Positions 1-8,296 of a DNA stretch of 64,000 bases are shown here, piece after piece. The stretch is taken from positions 186,001 to 250,000 of the forward strand of contig NZ_SCFB01000005.1 in NCBI RefSeq assembly GCF_004210305.1, written 5' to 3'. This DNA comes from Candidatus Finniella inopinata. Lineage in GTDB: Bacteria; Pseudomonadota; Alphaproteobacteria; Paracaedibacterales; CAIULA01. Under the pieces are notes generated by a model that searched no databases, was not told the origin of the DNA, and saw nothing but the letters and a program-made list of their open reading frames with translations. The position numbers were made by a program, and so were the translations under genes. Within the stretch, counting starts at the first letter, position 1. Every line of letters begins with the position of its first letter.

Positions 1-455
1 TGGATTTCAATGATTTGCAAGACCCTAGATTGCGTGACGAATCGGTAGGGAACTTGGCCTCCCAGATTAGCGTATTTCCAGAGATCCGCCAGTTTTTAAC
101 CAGCATGATGCGTCGTTTTTGCCAAGACATCGCCCCCCCTTATCAAGGAGCCGTTTTAGATGGTCGTGATATCGGGACGGTTGTTTGCCCCGATGCCCAC
201 CTGAAACTGTTTGTAACAGCGGACCCAAAAGTGCGGGCCCAAAGACGAAATCACGAAATGGTGGCCAAAGGCAGTGCTTTTGAAGAGCAAGACAGCTTAT
301 CCAAAATTAATGAACGCGATCAACGCGATCAAAATCGTGCTGCAGCACCGTTGGTGATGGCGGGCGATGCCCATTTGATTGACACGACCAACTTGTCGAT
401 TGAACAGGCATGCGAACAAGCAGGCAGCCTGTTGGAACAGGTTTTACCCTTTTAA
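1..455 (+). CDS. cmk: Cytidylate kinase, C-terminal part (5' truncated by window edge)
   Basis: The reading frame is open from the window edge (first full codon at base 3) to the TAA at 453-455, so the gene starts upstream. The enzyme phosphorylates CMP and dCMP with ATP in pyrimidine nucleotide salvage. The motif DGRDIGTVVCPDA, followed by LKLFVTADPKVRAQRR, is the NMP-binding and LID-region signature of bacterial CMP kinases, and the C-terminal helix is present. The usual downstream neighbour rpsA is absent; a G-run inverted repeat and an exported unknown follow instead. The family is clear; only about 150 residues are visible. Confidence 0.93.
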   Translation, partial: DFNDLQDPRLRDESVGNLASQISVFPEIRQFLTSMMRRFCQDIAPPYQGAVLDGRDIGTVVCPDAHLKLFVTADPKVRAQRRNHEMVAKGSAFEEQDSLSKINERDQRDQNRAAAPLVMAGDAHLIDTTNLSIEQACEQAGSLLEQVLPF

Positions 456-456
456 G

Positions 457-515
457 AGGGGGGGGTTGTCAGGGTGAAGGTGATGATAGCGATAAATGCT
501 AAAAGCAACCCCCCT
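457..515. repeat. G-run inverted repeat after cmk
   Basis: An A-G8-TTG run at 457-468 is matched by CAACCCCCCT at 506-515, with about 37 bases between the arms. It begins two bases after the cmk stop. The loop is long and no T-run follows, so it is not a textbook intrinsic terminator; it may protect the 3' end of the mRNA or be part of a small RNA. The rest of the spacer up to 673 is AT-rich and shows no gene. Confidence 0.4.
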
Positions 516-673
516 GGTTACTGTGCCTGATATCTCTCTCTGTTATGGCGAGAAGCGCGTGCGATTTAGTCATCCATTTATTCTGTGAAATAAATCCGCC
601 TCAATTAACTATTCCTTAATAAAAATCTGTAAGTATAACATAAAAAATAATAATTTTATTTTGGAGATTTGTG

Positions 674-1180
674 ATGCGTTTTGGTTTATTTTTATTAGGC
701 GTCAGCCTGTCGGCGTTGACGTGTGCGTATGGGGCGGATGTGGTGGATTTGCAAAACTTTATGCTAAGCGAAACTGGTTCATCGTCTCATGCGCTTCCTT
801 TGAAAGAGAGTTCGACCGCCTTGATGATCTTTCAGGTACCCTTAAAGGATCCAAGCACACAGAAATTCCTTACAAAATATGGGCAAGGTCTTTTGGTTCG
901 GTATGGTTCGCCAGGTACTGGCGGAAACTTTTTTAGCGGAGGGGTTACAAACCTTCCGTTGGATTGTAACAAGGTATCCGATCCTTCTGAAGCTCCTTGG
1001 TTGAAAACTATAACGTTGGATAACGGTAAGTACGCATGGCAACTATGGGTAACCAAAGAGTATAAGGGAACAGATATTGCCACTGATAAGGCTAACAAAG
1101 GCTGGATTGCCCAGGGACATATAACCCTTAATGGATTGTCTACATCATATCAGATCACTCCGGGAGAGAAAAACACATGA
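674..1180 (+). CDS. Small exported protein of unknown function
   Basis: This is a 168-residue protein that I do not recognise. The ATG at 674 is preferred over the GTG at 671 because GGAG at 663-666 lies seven bases upstream of it. Residues 1-20 form a signal peptide (MRFGLFLLGVSLSALTCAYG, then ADVV), so the protein is probably periplasmic or secreted. The mature part has a Gly/Ser-rich stretch around residue 80, one cysteine (LPLDCNKV) and alternating patterns that suggest beta structure. There is no membrane helix after the signal and no catalytic motif. It stands alone between cmk and a methyltransferase pair and ends at a G/C hairpin. Confidence 0.6.
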   Translation: MRFGLFLLGVSLSALTCAYGADVVDLQNFMLSETGSSSHALPLKESSTALMIFQVPLKDPSTQKFLTKYGQGLLVRYGSPGTGGNFFSGGVTNLPLDCNKVSDPSEAPWLKTITLDNGKYAWQLWVTKEYKGTDIATDKANKGWIAQGHITLNGLSTSYQITPGEKNT

Positions 1181-1193
1181 TATCTGGACTTAA

Positions 1194-1220
1194 AGGGGGG
1201 CTCTTTTCTTTGCGCCCCCT
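1194..1220 (+). terminator. Possible terminator hairpin
   Basis: AGGGGGG at 1194-1200 can pair with CCCCCT at 1215-1220 across a T-rich loop, 14 bases after the stop of the exported protein. The stem is strong, but an A-rich rather than T-rich stretch follows, so it is only a possible terminator. Confidence 0.4.
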
Positions 1221-1226
1221 GAAAAT

Positions 1227-1261
1227 CACAAACAGAAAAACTGTGCAAAATTCTGCGAAGG
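1227..1261 (-). repeat. Dispersed intergenic repeat, copy 1 (reverse orientation)
   Basis: Read on the minus strand, this stretch matches the family core TTTTGC..GTTTTTCTGTTTG, also seen at 9379-9412, 28395-28426 and (reverse) 28577-28610. The alignment was made by eye. It lies in the spacer before the first methyltransferase. Confidence 0.5.
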
Positions 1262-1303
1262 CAGATATAGTAACTCTTAAAGCTTTACTCATCCGTCGTT
1301 TCT

Positions 1304-1933
1304 ATGTCTATTCCTGATGCTTCTTGTGCTGAGAAAAAAATAAGACGCCAAGAGAACGCGTTGTTTTTTAGGCGTTGGTTAAAGCATCCCTTGCAGATGG
1401 GTACGCTGGCTCCTATTACGCCTAAATTGGCGCATTTGGCCGCCTCTTATGTTCAAAACCCAAATGGTTTGTATGTAGAAATTGGCGCTGGCACGGGACG
1501 TTTGAGCCGGGCGTTATTGCAGCAAGGCATTAAGCCAGAAAATTTAGCTCTGGTCGAATTAGATCCCTTCTTTTGTGGGTTTTTAAATCAAACGTTGCCA
1601 TCCGTTTTGAAAGACAACCAGCCGTCACCTTTTGTTATTCAAGGGGATGCAGCACAGCTGCCTGACCTTTTGCCTGCACATTATATTGGCCAAGTGGAAG
1701 TTGTCTTTTCTGTTATTCCCTTGATGTATCTCCCTCCCGCGGTTAGGCAGGCTATTATTGAAGCAGCCTTTCAAGTATTAAAGCCGGGTGGCATTGTGAT
1801 TCATGTGACATACAGTCCGCGTTCCCCCCTTGGGTTTATGTCCAACCTCCATCAACACCGCCGGGGCCAAGTGTGGCTGAATCTGCCGCCTGGTTTTGTT
1901 TGGCATTATCAACAGATGGCATCCCTCTTATGA
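1304..1933 (+). CDS. Class I SAM-dependent methyltransferase, PmtA-like (first of a tandem pair)
   Basis: A 209-residue soluble protein. SAM-binding motif I is clear (YVEIGAGTGRLSRALL, residues about 59-74), followed by an acidic motif II (LALVELDPFF) and a motif IV region (FSVIPLMYLP). The N-terminal FFRRWLKHPLQMGTLAPIT block resembles phospholipid N-methyltransferases of the PmtA type, which make phosphatidylcholine from phosphatidylethanolamine. rRNA dimethyladenosine transferases share the fold and are an alternative. The start at 1304 has no obvious ribosome site. The stop overlaps the next gene as ATGA, so the two are probably translationally coupled. Substrate is uncertain. Confidence 0.75.
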   Translation: MSIPDASCAEKKIRRQENALFFRRWLKHPLQMGTLAPITPKLAHLAASYVQNPNGLYVEIGAGTGRLSRALLQQGIKPENLALVELDPFFCGFLNQTLPSVLKDNQPSPFVIQGDAAQLPDLLPAHYIGQVEVVFSVIPLMYLPPAVRQAIIEAAFQVLKPGGIVIHVTYSPRSPLGFMSNLHQHRRGQVWLNLPPGFVWHYQQMASLL

Positions 1934-2631
1934 AGCCAATCTCTAAGATTCGCAAGCGTGATGAAAGCTTGTTATTCTTAAAACAATTGGTGAAAAACCC
2001 CAAGTCATTGGGGGCTTTGGTTCCAAGCTCCATCGTTCTGGCTGATTTTATGTGCCGGCATATTGATTTGACACAGAACCCCCGCATTATAGAGATTGGC
2101 GCTGGAACAGGGCGGTTTACCCAGGCCCTCTTAAAGAATGGCCTTCCTTCGGAAAATTTATGCGTTGTGGAAATTGACCCCGCCATGTGTGCGTTTTTGC
2201 AAAAAAACTTCCCCGACATTTACATTGTTAACGGCAATGCCAATCAACTGTCAGATTTGTTACCTGAAACATGGACCCAAGCTGACGTGATCGTCTCTGG
2301 TATCCCTATGGTGAATTTATCCTTTCATGATCAACACCAGATCATTCAGTCGTGTTTTAAAATTTTAACTCCCTTGGGAAGTTTATTACAGTTTACCTAT
2401 GGCCCGTTGTCACCGTTACCATCCCGAAAGTTGGGGTTGCGCCAAAAACGGTTGGGCCACGTTCTTTTAAACTTTCCCCCCGCAGCTGTTTGGAAGTATT
2501 GGAAACCAGCCAGTCACGAATCGCGTCAAAAACGATCGCCAATGAATCGGTTGAAACATCAAGGTCTGCATCAATTAAAACGCCTTAAAAAACAATCATT
2601 AAAGGTTTTACGATCCCATGAAAAAAATTAA
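1930..2631 (+). CDS. Class I SAM-dependent methyltransferase, PmtA-like (second of the pair)
   Basis: A 233-residue paralogue of the preceding gene. The ATG at 1930 overlaps the upstream stop (ATGA) and gives an N-terminus colinear with the first copy; an in-frame extension back to 1873 would only overlap it. Motif I (IIEIGAGTGRFTQALL), motif II (CVVEIDPAMC) and motif IV (SGIPMVNL) match the first copy. The SGIP version is closer to the typical PmtA pattern. It has an extra C-terminal tail of about 35 residues, very rich in Lys and Arg and absent from the first copy. Its last 14 bases overlap dapB. Phosphatidylethanolamine methylation is the likeliest role but is inferred. Confidence 0.77.
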   Translation: MKPISKIRKRDESLLFLKQLVKNPKSLGALVPSSIVLADFMCRHIDLTQNPRIIEIGAGTGRFTQALLKNGLPSENLCVVEIDPAMCAFLQKNFPDIYIVNGNANQLSDLLPETWTQADVIVSGIPMVNLSFHDQHQIIQSCFKILTPLGSLLQFTYGPLSPLPSRKLGLRQKRLGHVLLNFPPAAVWKYWKPASHESRQKRSPMNRLKHQGLHQLKRLKKQSLKVLRSHEKN

Positions 2632-3349
2632 ATTAGGATTGCTTGGCACTGGTCGTATGGGCAACGGCATTATTGAATACCTTCGGGAAGACGGCCCGTT
2701 TGTTATAGGTGCCGTGGCTTCAAGAGGGGATCTGCGGCCGTTATTCGAACAGTCAGATGTAATTATTGATTTTAGCCAACCACAGGGGACGCAACCTCTG
2801 TTAGATCGGGCCCTTGATTTCAACAAACCCTTAGTCATTGGCACCACTGGTTTAACAGACGATCAGGTTCATCAGATGGAAAAAATAGCCAAGACCGTAC
2901 CTGTTGTCTATGCCCGTAATACCAGTATTGGCATAACCTTGATGCAAGCCGTGGTTAAACAATTGACGAAAGCTTTGGGGGATGATTTTGATGTAGAGCT
3001 TAGTGAAACACATCATCGTCATAAAGTTGATGCGCCGTCGGGGACATGCTTAATGCTGGCCGAGGCTGTTGCTTCTGCTCGAGGGGTAGATTTAAAGGAT
3101 GTTGCCCGTTTTGAGCGCCATGGCCACGTGGGGGCCCGTGTACCGGGAGAGATTGGGTTTAGTGTGCGCCGAGGGGGCCAGTATCCGGGTGAGCATACCG
3201 TAAGTTTTTTAAGCGATGAAGAAAGCATCGAGATCACCCACCGCAGTTTCTCACGCCAGTTGTTTGTGAAGGGGGCTCTAAAAGCAGCGCAGTGGGTCAT
3301 TCATCAGCCACCCGGCCTTTATGGGATGGCGGATGTTTTGGGTTTTTGA
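2618..3349 (+). CDS. dapB: 4-hydroxy-tetrahydrodipicolinate reductase
   Basis: A 243-residue NAD(P)H-dependent reductase of the lysine/diaminopimelate pathway, converting hydroxy-tetrahydrodipicolinate to tetrahydrodipicolinate. The N-terminal Rossmann motif GLLGTGRMG is present, as is the family signature ETHHRHKVDAPSGT, which carries the catalytic His and Lys. It is shorter than the about 270 residues of E. coli DapB, as in other compact alphaproteobacterial versions. The start ATG lies inside the preceding methyltransferase. Retention of this step fits a bacterium that still makes peptidoglycan, as murJ and the carboxypeptidase in this window also suggest. Confidence 0.95.
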   Translation: MKKIKLGLLGTGRMGNGIIEYLREDGPFVIGAVASRGDLRPLFEQSDVIIDFSQPQGTQPLLDRALDFNKPLVIGTTGLTDDQVHQMEKIAKTVPVVYARNTSIGITLMQAVVKQLTKALGDDFDVELSETHHRHKVDAPSGTCLMLAEAVASARGVDLKDVARFERHGHVGARVPGEIGFSVRRGGQYPGEHTVSFLSDEESIEITHRSFSRQLFVKGALKAAQWVIHQPPGLYGMADVLGF

Positions 3350-3381
3350 TGGATTTTCCTTAAAATTAAAAACGCAGGGAA

Positions 3382-3435
3382 AATGTCAATAAATGTCGAA
3401 TAAGTGTCCAATAAATAGCCGATAAAATTCCGATA
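3382..3435 (+). repeat. Five degenerate 11-bp direct repeats upstream of thrS
   Basis: Consecutive units read AATGTCAATA, AATGTCGAATA, AGTGTCCAATA, AATAGCCGATA and AAATTCCGATA. Four are 11 bases and the first is 10, so they lie on one helical face. They fill most of the dapB-thrS spacer, about 75 bases before the thrS start. They could be a protein-binding array or a decayed microsatellite. Confidence 0.55.
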
Positions 3436-3512
3436 GAACTTTTCTCTGCCATCCTTCGCTGGGGGGTGTTATAAATTATTAAGGAAGAGTATTCAATCCC
3501 AGAGGTTTTTTT

Positions 3513-5423
3513 GTGTTTCAAGTGGTTTTAAAAGACGGTTCAAAACGTGACTTTGACAAGGCCGTCACCGGTGAAGAGGTCGCGCGTTCTTTATCGCCGC
3601 GTCTTGCGAAAGAGGCGGTTGCCGTCCGAGTCAATGGTCAATTGTGGGACATGAATCGGCTGATGCCTGATCAGGCGCAAATCGATATCATCACCCGCAA
3701 TGATCCTGACGGGTTAGAAGTTATTCGCCATGACACAGCTCACGTTACAGCCGAAGCCGTCAAGGACCTGTACCCCGAAACCCAGATCACCATTGGACCT
3801 TCTATTGAGAACGGGTTTTATTATGACTTTCATCGTGAAACCAAGTTCACCCCTGATGACTTAATCCTTATCGAAGCCCGCATGCACGAAATTATTAAGC
3901 GAGATGAGAAGATTTCCCGCGAAGAATGGCAGCGCGATGACGCGGTCGAATTTTTTAAAAGCCAGGGGGAACATTTTAAGGCCGAATTGATTGCCAGCAT
4001 CCCCAGTAACGAGCCGTTAACTCTTTATCGCCAAGGCGGATTCATTGACCTTTGTCGCGGGCCGCATTTACCATCCACAGGGCGTATTGGCAAAGCCTTT
4101 AAATTAATGAAACTGGCGGGTGCCTATTGGCGGGGCGACCATCGAAATCCCATGCTGCAACGTATTTACGGCACAGCTTGGGCTACTGAACAACAGCTGC
4201 AAGATTACTTGACCCAGTTGGAAGAAGCCGAGAAACGCGACCACCGCCGCCTTGGGGCTGAACTGGGGTTGTTTCACTTTCAAGAAGAGGCCGCCGGCAG
4301 CGTTTTTTGGCACCCCAAAGGTTGGCAACTATATCGGAACCTAGAAAATTTCGTTCGCAGTCGCCTAGAAAAAACAGGGTACGTAGAGGTCAAAACACCC
4401 CAGCTGGTTGATCGTAGTTTGTGGGAAGCTTCCGGCCATTGGGAAAAATTTGGCGAGCATATGTTTACAGTTGCATCCGAAGAAAAAACCCTGGCTATTA
4501 AACCCATGAATTGTCCCTGCCATGTTCAAATTTTCAAACAAGGCTTGAAAAGCTATCGTGATTTACCATTGCGGATGGCGGAGTTTGGATCCTGTCATCG
4601 CAATGAACCCTCCGGCGCCCTGCATGGCCTGATGCGCGTGCGTGCCTTTGTGCAAGACGATGCCCACATTTTTTGTACACCCGAACAAATCGTTTCAGAA
4701 ACCAAAGACTTTTGTGACCTTTTGAAGGACATGTATCGTGATTTGGGTTTCACTGATGTACGCGTAAAATTCTCTGACCGGCCGGCAACACGCGCTGGCG
4801 GGGATGAGGTTTGGGATTTGGCTGAAAAATCGTTGATGGAGGCTGCCACGGCAGCAGGCCTTGACTTTACCTTGAATCCAGGCGAGGGGGCCTTTTACGG
4901 ACCCAAGTTGGAATTTGTTTTAAAGGATACCATCGGTCGTGAATGGCAATGTGGCACGTTACAGGTTGACTTTGTTCTGCCTGAACGCCTTGATGCGGTT
5001 TATGTGGGTGAAGATGGCAAACGTCATCGCCCCGTTATGTTGCATCGGGCCATTTTGGGATCTTTTGAACGGTTTATTGGTGTTTTAATTGAACAATATG
5101 CTGGTAAATTCCCCCTGTGGTTAGCGCCAGTTCAGGCAGTTGTCGCAACGATCACCAGCGAGGGCGAGGGGTATGCAAAGGAATTGTATGATCGGTTGAA
5201 ACAGTTGGGCATTCGGGTTGAAATCGATACCCGCAATGAAAAAATCAGTTATAAGGTGCGCGAACACAGCCTGCAAAAGATTCCCTATTTATTGGTGGTT
5301 GGTAAACGCGAGGCGGAACAGAAAACCGTGGCCGTGCGCATATTGGGTGGGGAACAGCAAGAGATGATGGGGCAAGAGGAAATCATTGCCCGTTTGTTAA
5401 ATGAAAGTCGTAACCTGGGTTGA
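3513..5423 (+). CDS. thrS: Threonyl-tRNA synthetase
   Basis: A 636-residue enzyme that charges tRNA-Thr. It has the full family layout: a TGS domain (1-60), an editing domain with the HxxxH pair H73/H77 and a CRGPH motif, a class II catalytic core and an anticodon-binding domain. Zinc-ligand regions are visible as [15 protein letters not shown] and LHRAILGS. Motif 2 is [18 protein letters not shown] and motif 3 includes [14 protein letters not shown]. The start is GTG at 3513, with AGAGG at 3501-3505 as ribosome site. The C-terminal codons and the stop form part of a terminator hairpin. Length and motifs are normal for the family. Confidence 0.98.
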   Translation: MFQVVLKDGSKRDFDKAVTGEEVARSLSPRLAKEAVAVRVNGQLWDMNRLMPDQAQIDIITRNDPDGLEVIRHDTAHVTAEAVKDLYPETQITIGPSIENGFYYDFHRETKFTPDDLILIEARMHEIIKRDEKISREEWQRDDAVEFFKSQGEHFKAELIASIPSNEPLTLYRQGGFIDLCRGPHLPSTGRIGKAFKLMKLAGAYWRGDHRNPMLQRIYGTAWATEQQLQDYLTQLEEAEKRDHRRLGAELGLFHFQEEAAGSVFWHPKGWQLYRNLENFVRSRLEKTGYVEVKTPQLVDRSLWEASGHWEKFGEHMFTVASEEKTLAIKPMNCPCHVQIFKQGLKSYRDLPLRMAEFGSCHRNEPSGALHGLMRVRAFVQDDAHIFCTPEQIVSETKDFCDLLKDMYRDLGFTDVRVKFSDRPATRAGGDEVWDLAEKSLMEAATAAGLDFTLNPGEGAFYGPKLEFVLKDTIGREWQCGTLQVDFVLPERLDAVYVGEDGKRHRPVMLHRAILGSFERFIGVLIEQYAGKFPLWLAPVQAVVATITSEGEGYAKELYDRLKQLGIRVEIDTRNEKISYKVREHSLQKIPYLLVVGKREAEQKTVAVRILGGEQQEMMGQEEIIARLLNESRNLG

Positions 5424-5432
5424 ATACCCAGG
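5414..5432 (+). terminator. Terminator overlapping the thrS stop codon
   Basis: CCTGGGT at 5414-5420 and ACCCAGG at 5426-5432 form a perfect 7-bp stem with loop TGAAT, followed by ACCACTTTTCT. The thrS stop codon lies in the loop. It separates thrS from the converging dksA. Confidence 0.7.
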
Positions 5433-5441
5433 ACCACTTTT

Positions 5442-5870
5442 CTACAAAACCTCTTCGCGATAGATTCTTTCCCGACGCTCAAGAAGCTCCTGCGCCTCTA
5501 TACTAAGGGTGGCGATGGGTCTGGCTTCTAGGCGCCTTAATCCTATGGGCTCGCCAGTTTCTTCGCAAAAACCATAACTGCCGTCGTCAATACGTCGAAT
5601 GGCCTCAGTAATTTTATTAATCAATCTGCGTTCGCGATCCCGTGCCTTCAATTCGATTGTTTGATTCACCTCATTGCAGGCCAAATCAATCACATCAGGT
5701 TCATTAACAAATTTGCCTGGCATATCGTTCAGGGCTTGGTTACATTCACGCACCAATTGATCACGCCAAGTGACCAACTTTTTCCTAAAATATGCTAACT
5801 GCTGAGGATTCATGAAGGGTTCATTCTCATCAGGAACATACATTTCATCTGTCAAATTTGTTATCGGCAT
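5442..5870 (-). CDS. dksA: RNA polymerase-binding transcription factor DksA (cysteine-poor type)
   Basis: A 142-residue protein that binds the RNA polymerase secondary channel and, with ppGpp, adjusts transcription of rRNA and amino-acid genes. A long central helical hairpin (about residues 25-95) is followed by the finger GFCEETGEPIGLRRLEARP and ATLSIEAQE. Of the four zinc cysteines of E. coli DksA only one remains (C-E-E-T and S-I-E-A replace the two CxxC pairs). This form is usual in alphaproteobacteria and is expected not to need zinc. It converges with thrS. The N-terminal 18 residues before MNPQQL are acidic. Confidence 0.93.
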   Translation of the reverse strand: MPITNLTDEMYVPDENEPFMNPQQLAYFRKKLVTWRDQLVRECNQALNDMPGKFVNEPDVIDLACNEVNQTIELKARDRERRLINKITEAIRRIDDGSYGFCEETGEPIGLRRLEARPIATLSIEAQELLERRERIYREEVL

Positions 5871-6027
5871 GGTTGTTACTCCGGGTTTTTCTGTACCTCT
5901 AAATTAAACTAAATTTTTCTAAAAAGTTCAAGAGATTAATGCAAAATTTTTGCCTGGGGCGATACATTTAAGCACTGCTGAGGGGTAAGGGGCGTTTTGA
6001 GTCGAATTTTTTATTAATGAATTAAAC

Positions 6028-6214
6028 CCCATTCAAATGATTTTCCCTGTTTTTTCTCGTCGTTTTAATACCTTAAATGTTATTCCTGTGCAGACGGGAA
6101 TCCAGACAACAATACGACTGGACCCCGGCATTCACGGGGGTGACAAAAGGGGCGCGTGGGTGAAAATACGGGGTTTCAAGGGACGATAGGAATCCCGCAA
6201 AAATATTCAAATGG
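6028..6214. repeat. MITE-like or palindromic intergenic element with inverted ends
   Basis: The left end (6028-6060, starting CCCATTCAAATGATTTT) and the right end (6189-6214, matching on the minus strand as CCATTTGAATATTTTTGCGG) are copies of one repeat in opposite orientation. Between them lies a smaller inverted repeat (TCCAG at 6101-6105 with CTGGA at 6118-6122) and GC-rich text (CCCCGGCATTCACGGGGG). The same family occurs at 28.4-28.6 kb. There is no coding potential. It occupies most of the 446-base dksA-MFS spacer. Confidence 0.5.
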
Positions 6215-6230
6215 AATATATTTTCAAAAT

Positions 6231-6271
6231 TTGTGACTGAACCAAAAAAATCATATACACAAAGTGTGTAT
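6231..6271 (+). promoter_or_regulatory. Promoter with an overlapping operator-like palindrome for the MFS gene
   Basis: TTGTGA at 6231-6236 and TATACA at 6254-6259 are separated by exactly 17 bases and resemble sigma-70 -35 and -10 boxes. The palindrome ATACAC-n5-GTGTAT (6255-6271) covers the -10 box and the expected start point, a typical position for a repressor site. The gene starts 46 bases downstream. Confidence 0.55.
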
Positions 6272-6316
6272 TGGTGTTAGAAGCTTAGGTAAATAGGCCC
6301 ACGGAGTTAATTTACT

Positions 6317-7645
6317 ATGATTCGTGTTTTTAAAGGCCTAAGCAGGCAACAAAAGGAGTCGATCGGGCTTTTGCAGATTGGCACTTTCCTTGAATACTTT
6401 GACCTTATGCTATATGTCCATATGGCTGTCCTTCTCAATGAACTCTTCTTCCCTGAAGCTGACCCGCATACGACCGCAGTTGTTTCAGCCTTTGCTTTTT
6501 GTTCAACGTTTATCCTAAGACCATTTGGAGCCATATTGTTTGGCTTGATTGGAGATAACATCGGTCGTAAATCAACAGTGATTATGACAACCATGATGAT
6601 GGCGCTTTCTTGTATTGTGATGGCCAACTTGCCAACGTATGCGGAAATTGGGATTTCGGCAGCCTGGATTATAACAATTTGTAGAATTGCCCAAGGTCTG
6701 TCATCGATGGGCGAAGTCATGGGGGCGCAAATCTATATAACCGAAATTACGAAGCCGCCAACTCAATATTTTGCTGTTACCTTGATCGTTTTTTCTCTTG
6801 CCTTGGGCGGAATGACGGCTGTTGGTATTGCTTCGCTTGTGACTCACTTTGATTTTAATTGGCGGGTTGCTTTTTGGATTGGTGCGTGTGTTGCTGTTGT
6901 CGGAACTCTCGCTCGCACCAGATTACGAGAAACCCCTGAATTTTTAGAAATGAAAAGAAGGAAAAAACAGAACGAGGAAAATGATTATAAGCACGAAAAT
7001 CGAAAAAAAACGGCGCCTGAAAAAATATCAAAAAAAAATCTTATAGCCTACTTTTTTATAGAATGCACGTGCCCCATGGTTTTTTATCTGGCTTATATTT
7101 ATTTCAATCCTTTACTGAAAACTCTTGGGCTCTCTTCAGCTAATATTATTTTTCATAATTTTCTTGTTACCATTTCTGAACTTTTGTTTACGGTATTCCT
7201 TCTTTATTTTGTTACAAAATTTCATCCTTTAAAAATATTAAGATTTAAAGCTATTTGCGCTGTTTTTTTTATTCTGGCGTTGCCAGCCTGTATTATGTAT
7301 TCAACCTCTGCGTGGCATATCTTTATTATTCAGGCGCTTATATTCCTATGTCCGATAGGCGGAACACCCGGGGATGCTATTTTTTTTAAGAGTTTCCCAA
7401 CGTCTAGAAGATTTATGAGTACAACATTTGCTTATGCGTCTTCGCGCGCCATAATGCATATCATTTCTGCGTTTGGTCTTGTTTATCTAACAGAATGGTT
7501 TGGATATTACGGAATTTGGTTTATTGGCTTACCAATAATAGGGGCTTTTTTCTGGGCTTTGAATCACTTTGAAAAACTAGAAGGTCTGCGACCCAATAAA
7601 TCCTCCAACCCTGACCTAGGCGGGGGATACATCGAAGCAGCCTAA
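6317..7645 (+). CDS. MFS transporter, metabolite:H+ symporter (ProP-like) family
   Basis: A 442-residue inner-membrane carrier with about 12 hydrophobic segments. The loop 2-3 signature of the superfamily is visible (GLIGDNIGRKST). The N-terminal block GTFLEYFDLMLYVHMAVLL and RIAQGLSSMGEVMGAQIYI are typical of the MHS group, which includes ProP and the dicarboxylate and citrate carriers. Related carriers are multiplied in rickettsia-like intracellular bacteria, where they import host metabolites. The central loop is unusually long and basic (about residues 210-240, Lys/Arg/Glu-rich). It is monocistronic, with its own promoter and palindrome. The substrate cannot be told. Confidence 0.88.
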   Translation: MIRVFKGLSRQQKESIGLLQIGTFLEYFDLMLYVHMAVLLNELFFPEADPHTTAVVSAFAFCSTFILRPFGAILFGLIGDNIGRKSTVIMTTMMMALSCIVMANLPTYAEIGISAAWIITICRIAQGLSSMGEVMGAQIYITEITKPPTQYFAVTLIVFSLALGGMTAVGIASLVTHFDFNWRVAFWIGACVAVVGTLARTRLRETPEFLEMKRRKKQNEENDYKHENRKKTAPEKISKKNLIAYFFIECTCPMVFYLAYIYFNPLLKTLGLSSANIIFHNFLVTISELLFTVFLLYFVTKFHPLKILRFKAICAVFFILALPACIMYSTSAWHIFIIQALIFLCPIGGTPGDAIFFKSFPTSRRFMSTTFAYASSRAIMHIISAFGLVYLTEWFGYYGIWFIGLPIIGAFFWALNHFEKLEGLRPNKSSNPDLGGGYIEAA

Positions 7646-7654
7646 GGAGAGCTT

Positions 7655-8296
7655 CTATTTGTACCGATAATGCCGGGCACAACGGTTGCCGATCAACTGG
7701 ACGATTTGGACCAAAGCCAAAAGAACGAATACGATGATGACCATAAATGCAATATCGTATCGTTGATACCCATACCGTATGGCCAAATCACCAAGGCCGC
7801 CCCCGCCCACGGTGCCTGCCATAGCTGAAAAGCCAATCAGCGTAATGGTGATACTGCTGATCTGATCAATCAGGGATGGCAGGGCCTCGGGGAAGATGAT
7901 TTTCGCGACAATTTGGTGACGAGAAGCGCCGAGAGATAGTCCCATCTCGATCAAGCCCTTAGGAATAATCTTAAAAGTATCTTCCGTTGCACGGGCGATA
8001 AGCAAAATTGCTGCCAACGATAAGGGCACAATTGCCGCCAGCGTCCCAATGGAACTGCCTACTAATAACCGGGTAAAGGGGATCAATAAAACAATCAAAA
8101 TGATATAAGGGACGGACCTGACAGAGTTCACCCCAAAACTTAACGCCCTGTATAAGCGTGGTTTTGGCTGAAGCCCTTGGTCACCAATGCGGTATAACAG
8201 GGTCCCTAAATAATATCCCCCTACCACACCCACTGTCAAAGAGGTGGCCACCATCAAAAGCGTTTCAAATAAGCTGTAAGCAAGAAGAGTTACCAT
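7655..8296 (-). CDS. metI: MetI-like ABC transporter permease (methionine type)
   Basis: A 213-residue permease with about five membrane helices. It carries the EAA loop that docks on the ATPase (around GLSLGASRHQIVAKIIFPEALPS) and the conserved GFSAMAGTVGGGGLGDLAIRYGYQRY stretch of MetI proteins. It should form the channel of a D/L-methionine importer with the adjacent ATPase. Its start overlaps the end of that gene by 7 bases, so the two are co-transcribed and translationally coupled. No metQ substrate-binding gene lies on either side. It converges with the MFS gene. Confidence 0.92.
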   Translation of the reverse strand: MVTLLAYSLFETLLMVATSLTVGVVGGYYLGTLLYRIGDQGLQPKPRLYRALSFGVNSVRSVPYIILIVLLIPFTRLLVGSSIGTLAAIVPLSLAAILLIARATEDTFKIIPKGLIEMGLSLGASRHQIVAKIIFPEALPSLIDQISSITITLIGFSAMAGTVGGGGLGDLAIRYGYQRYDIAFMVIIVFVLLALVQIVQLIGNRCARHYRYK

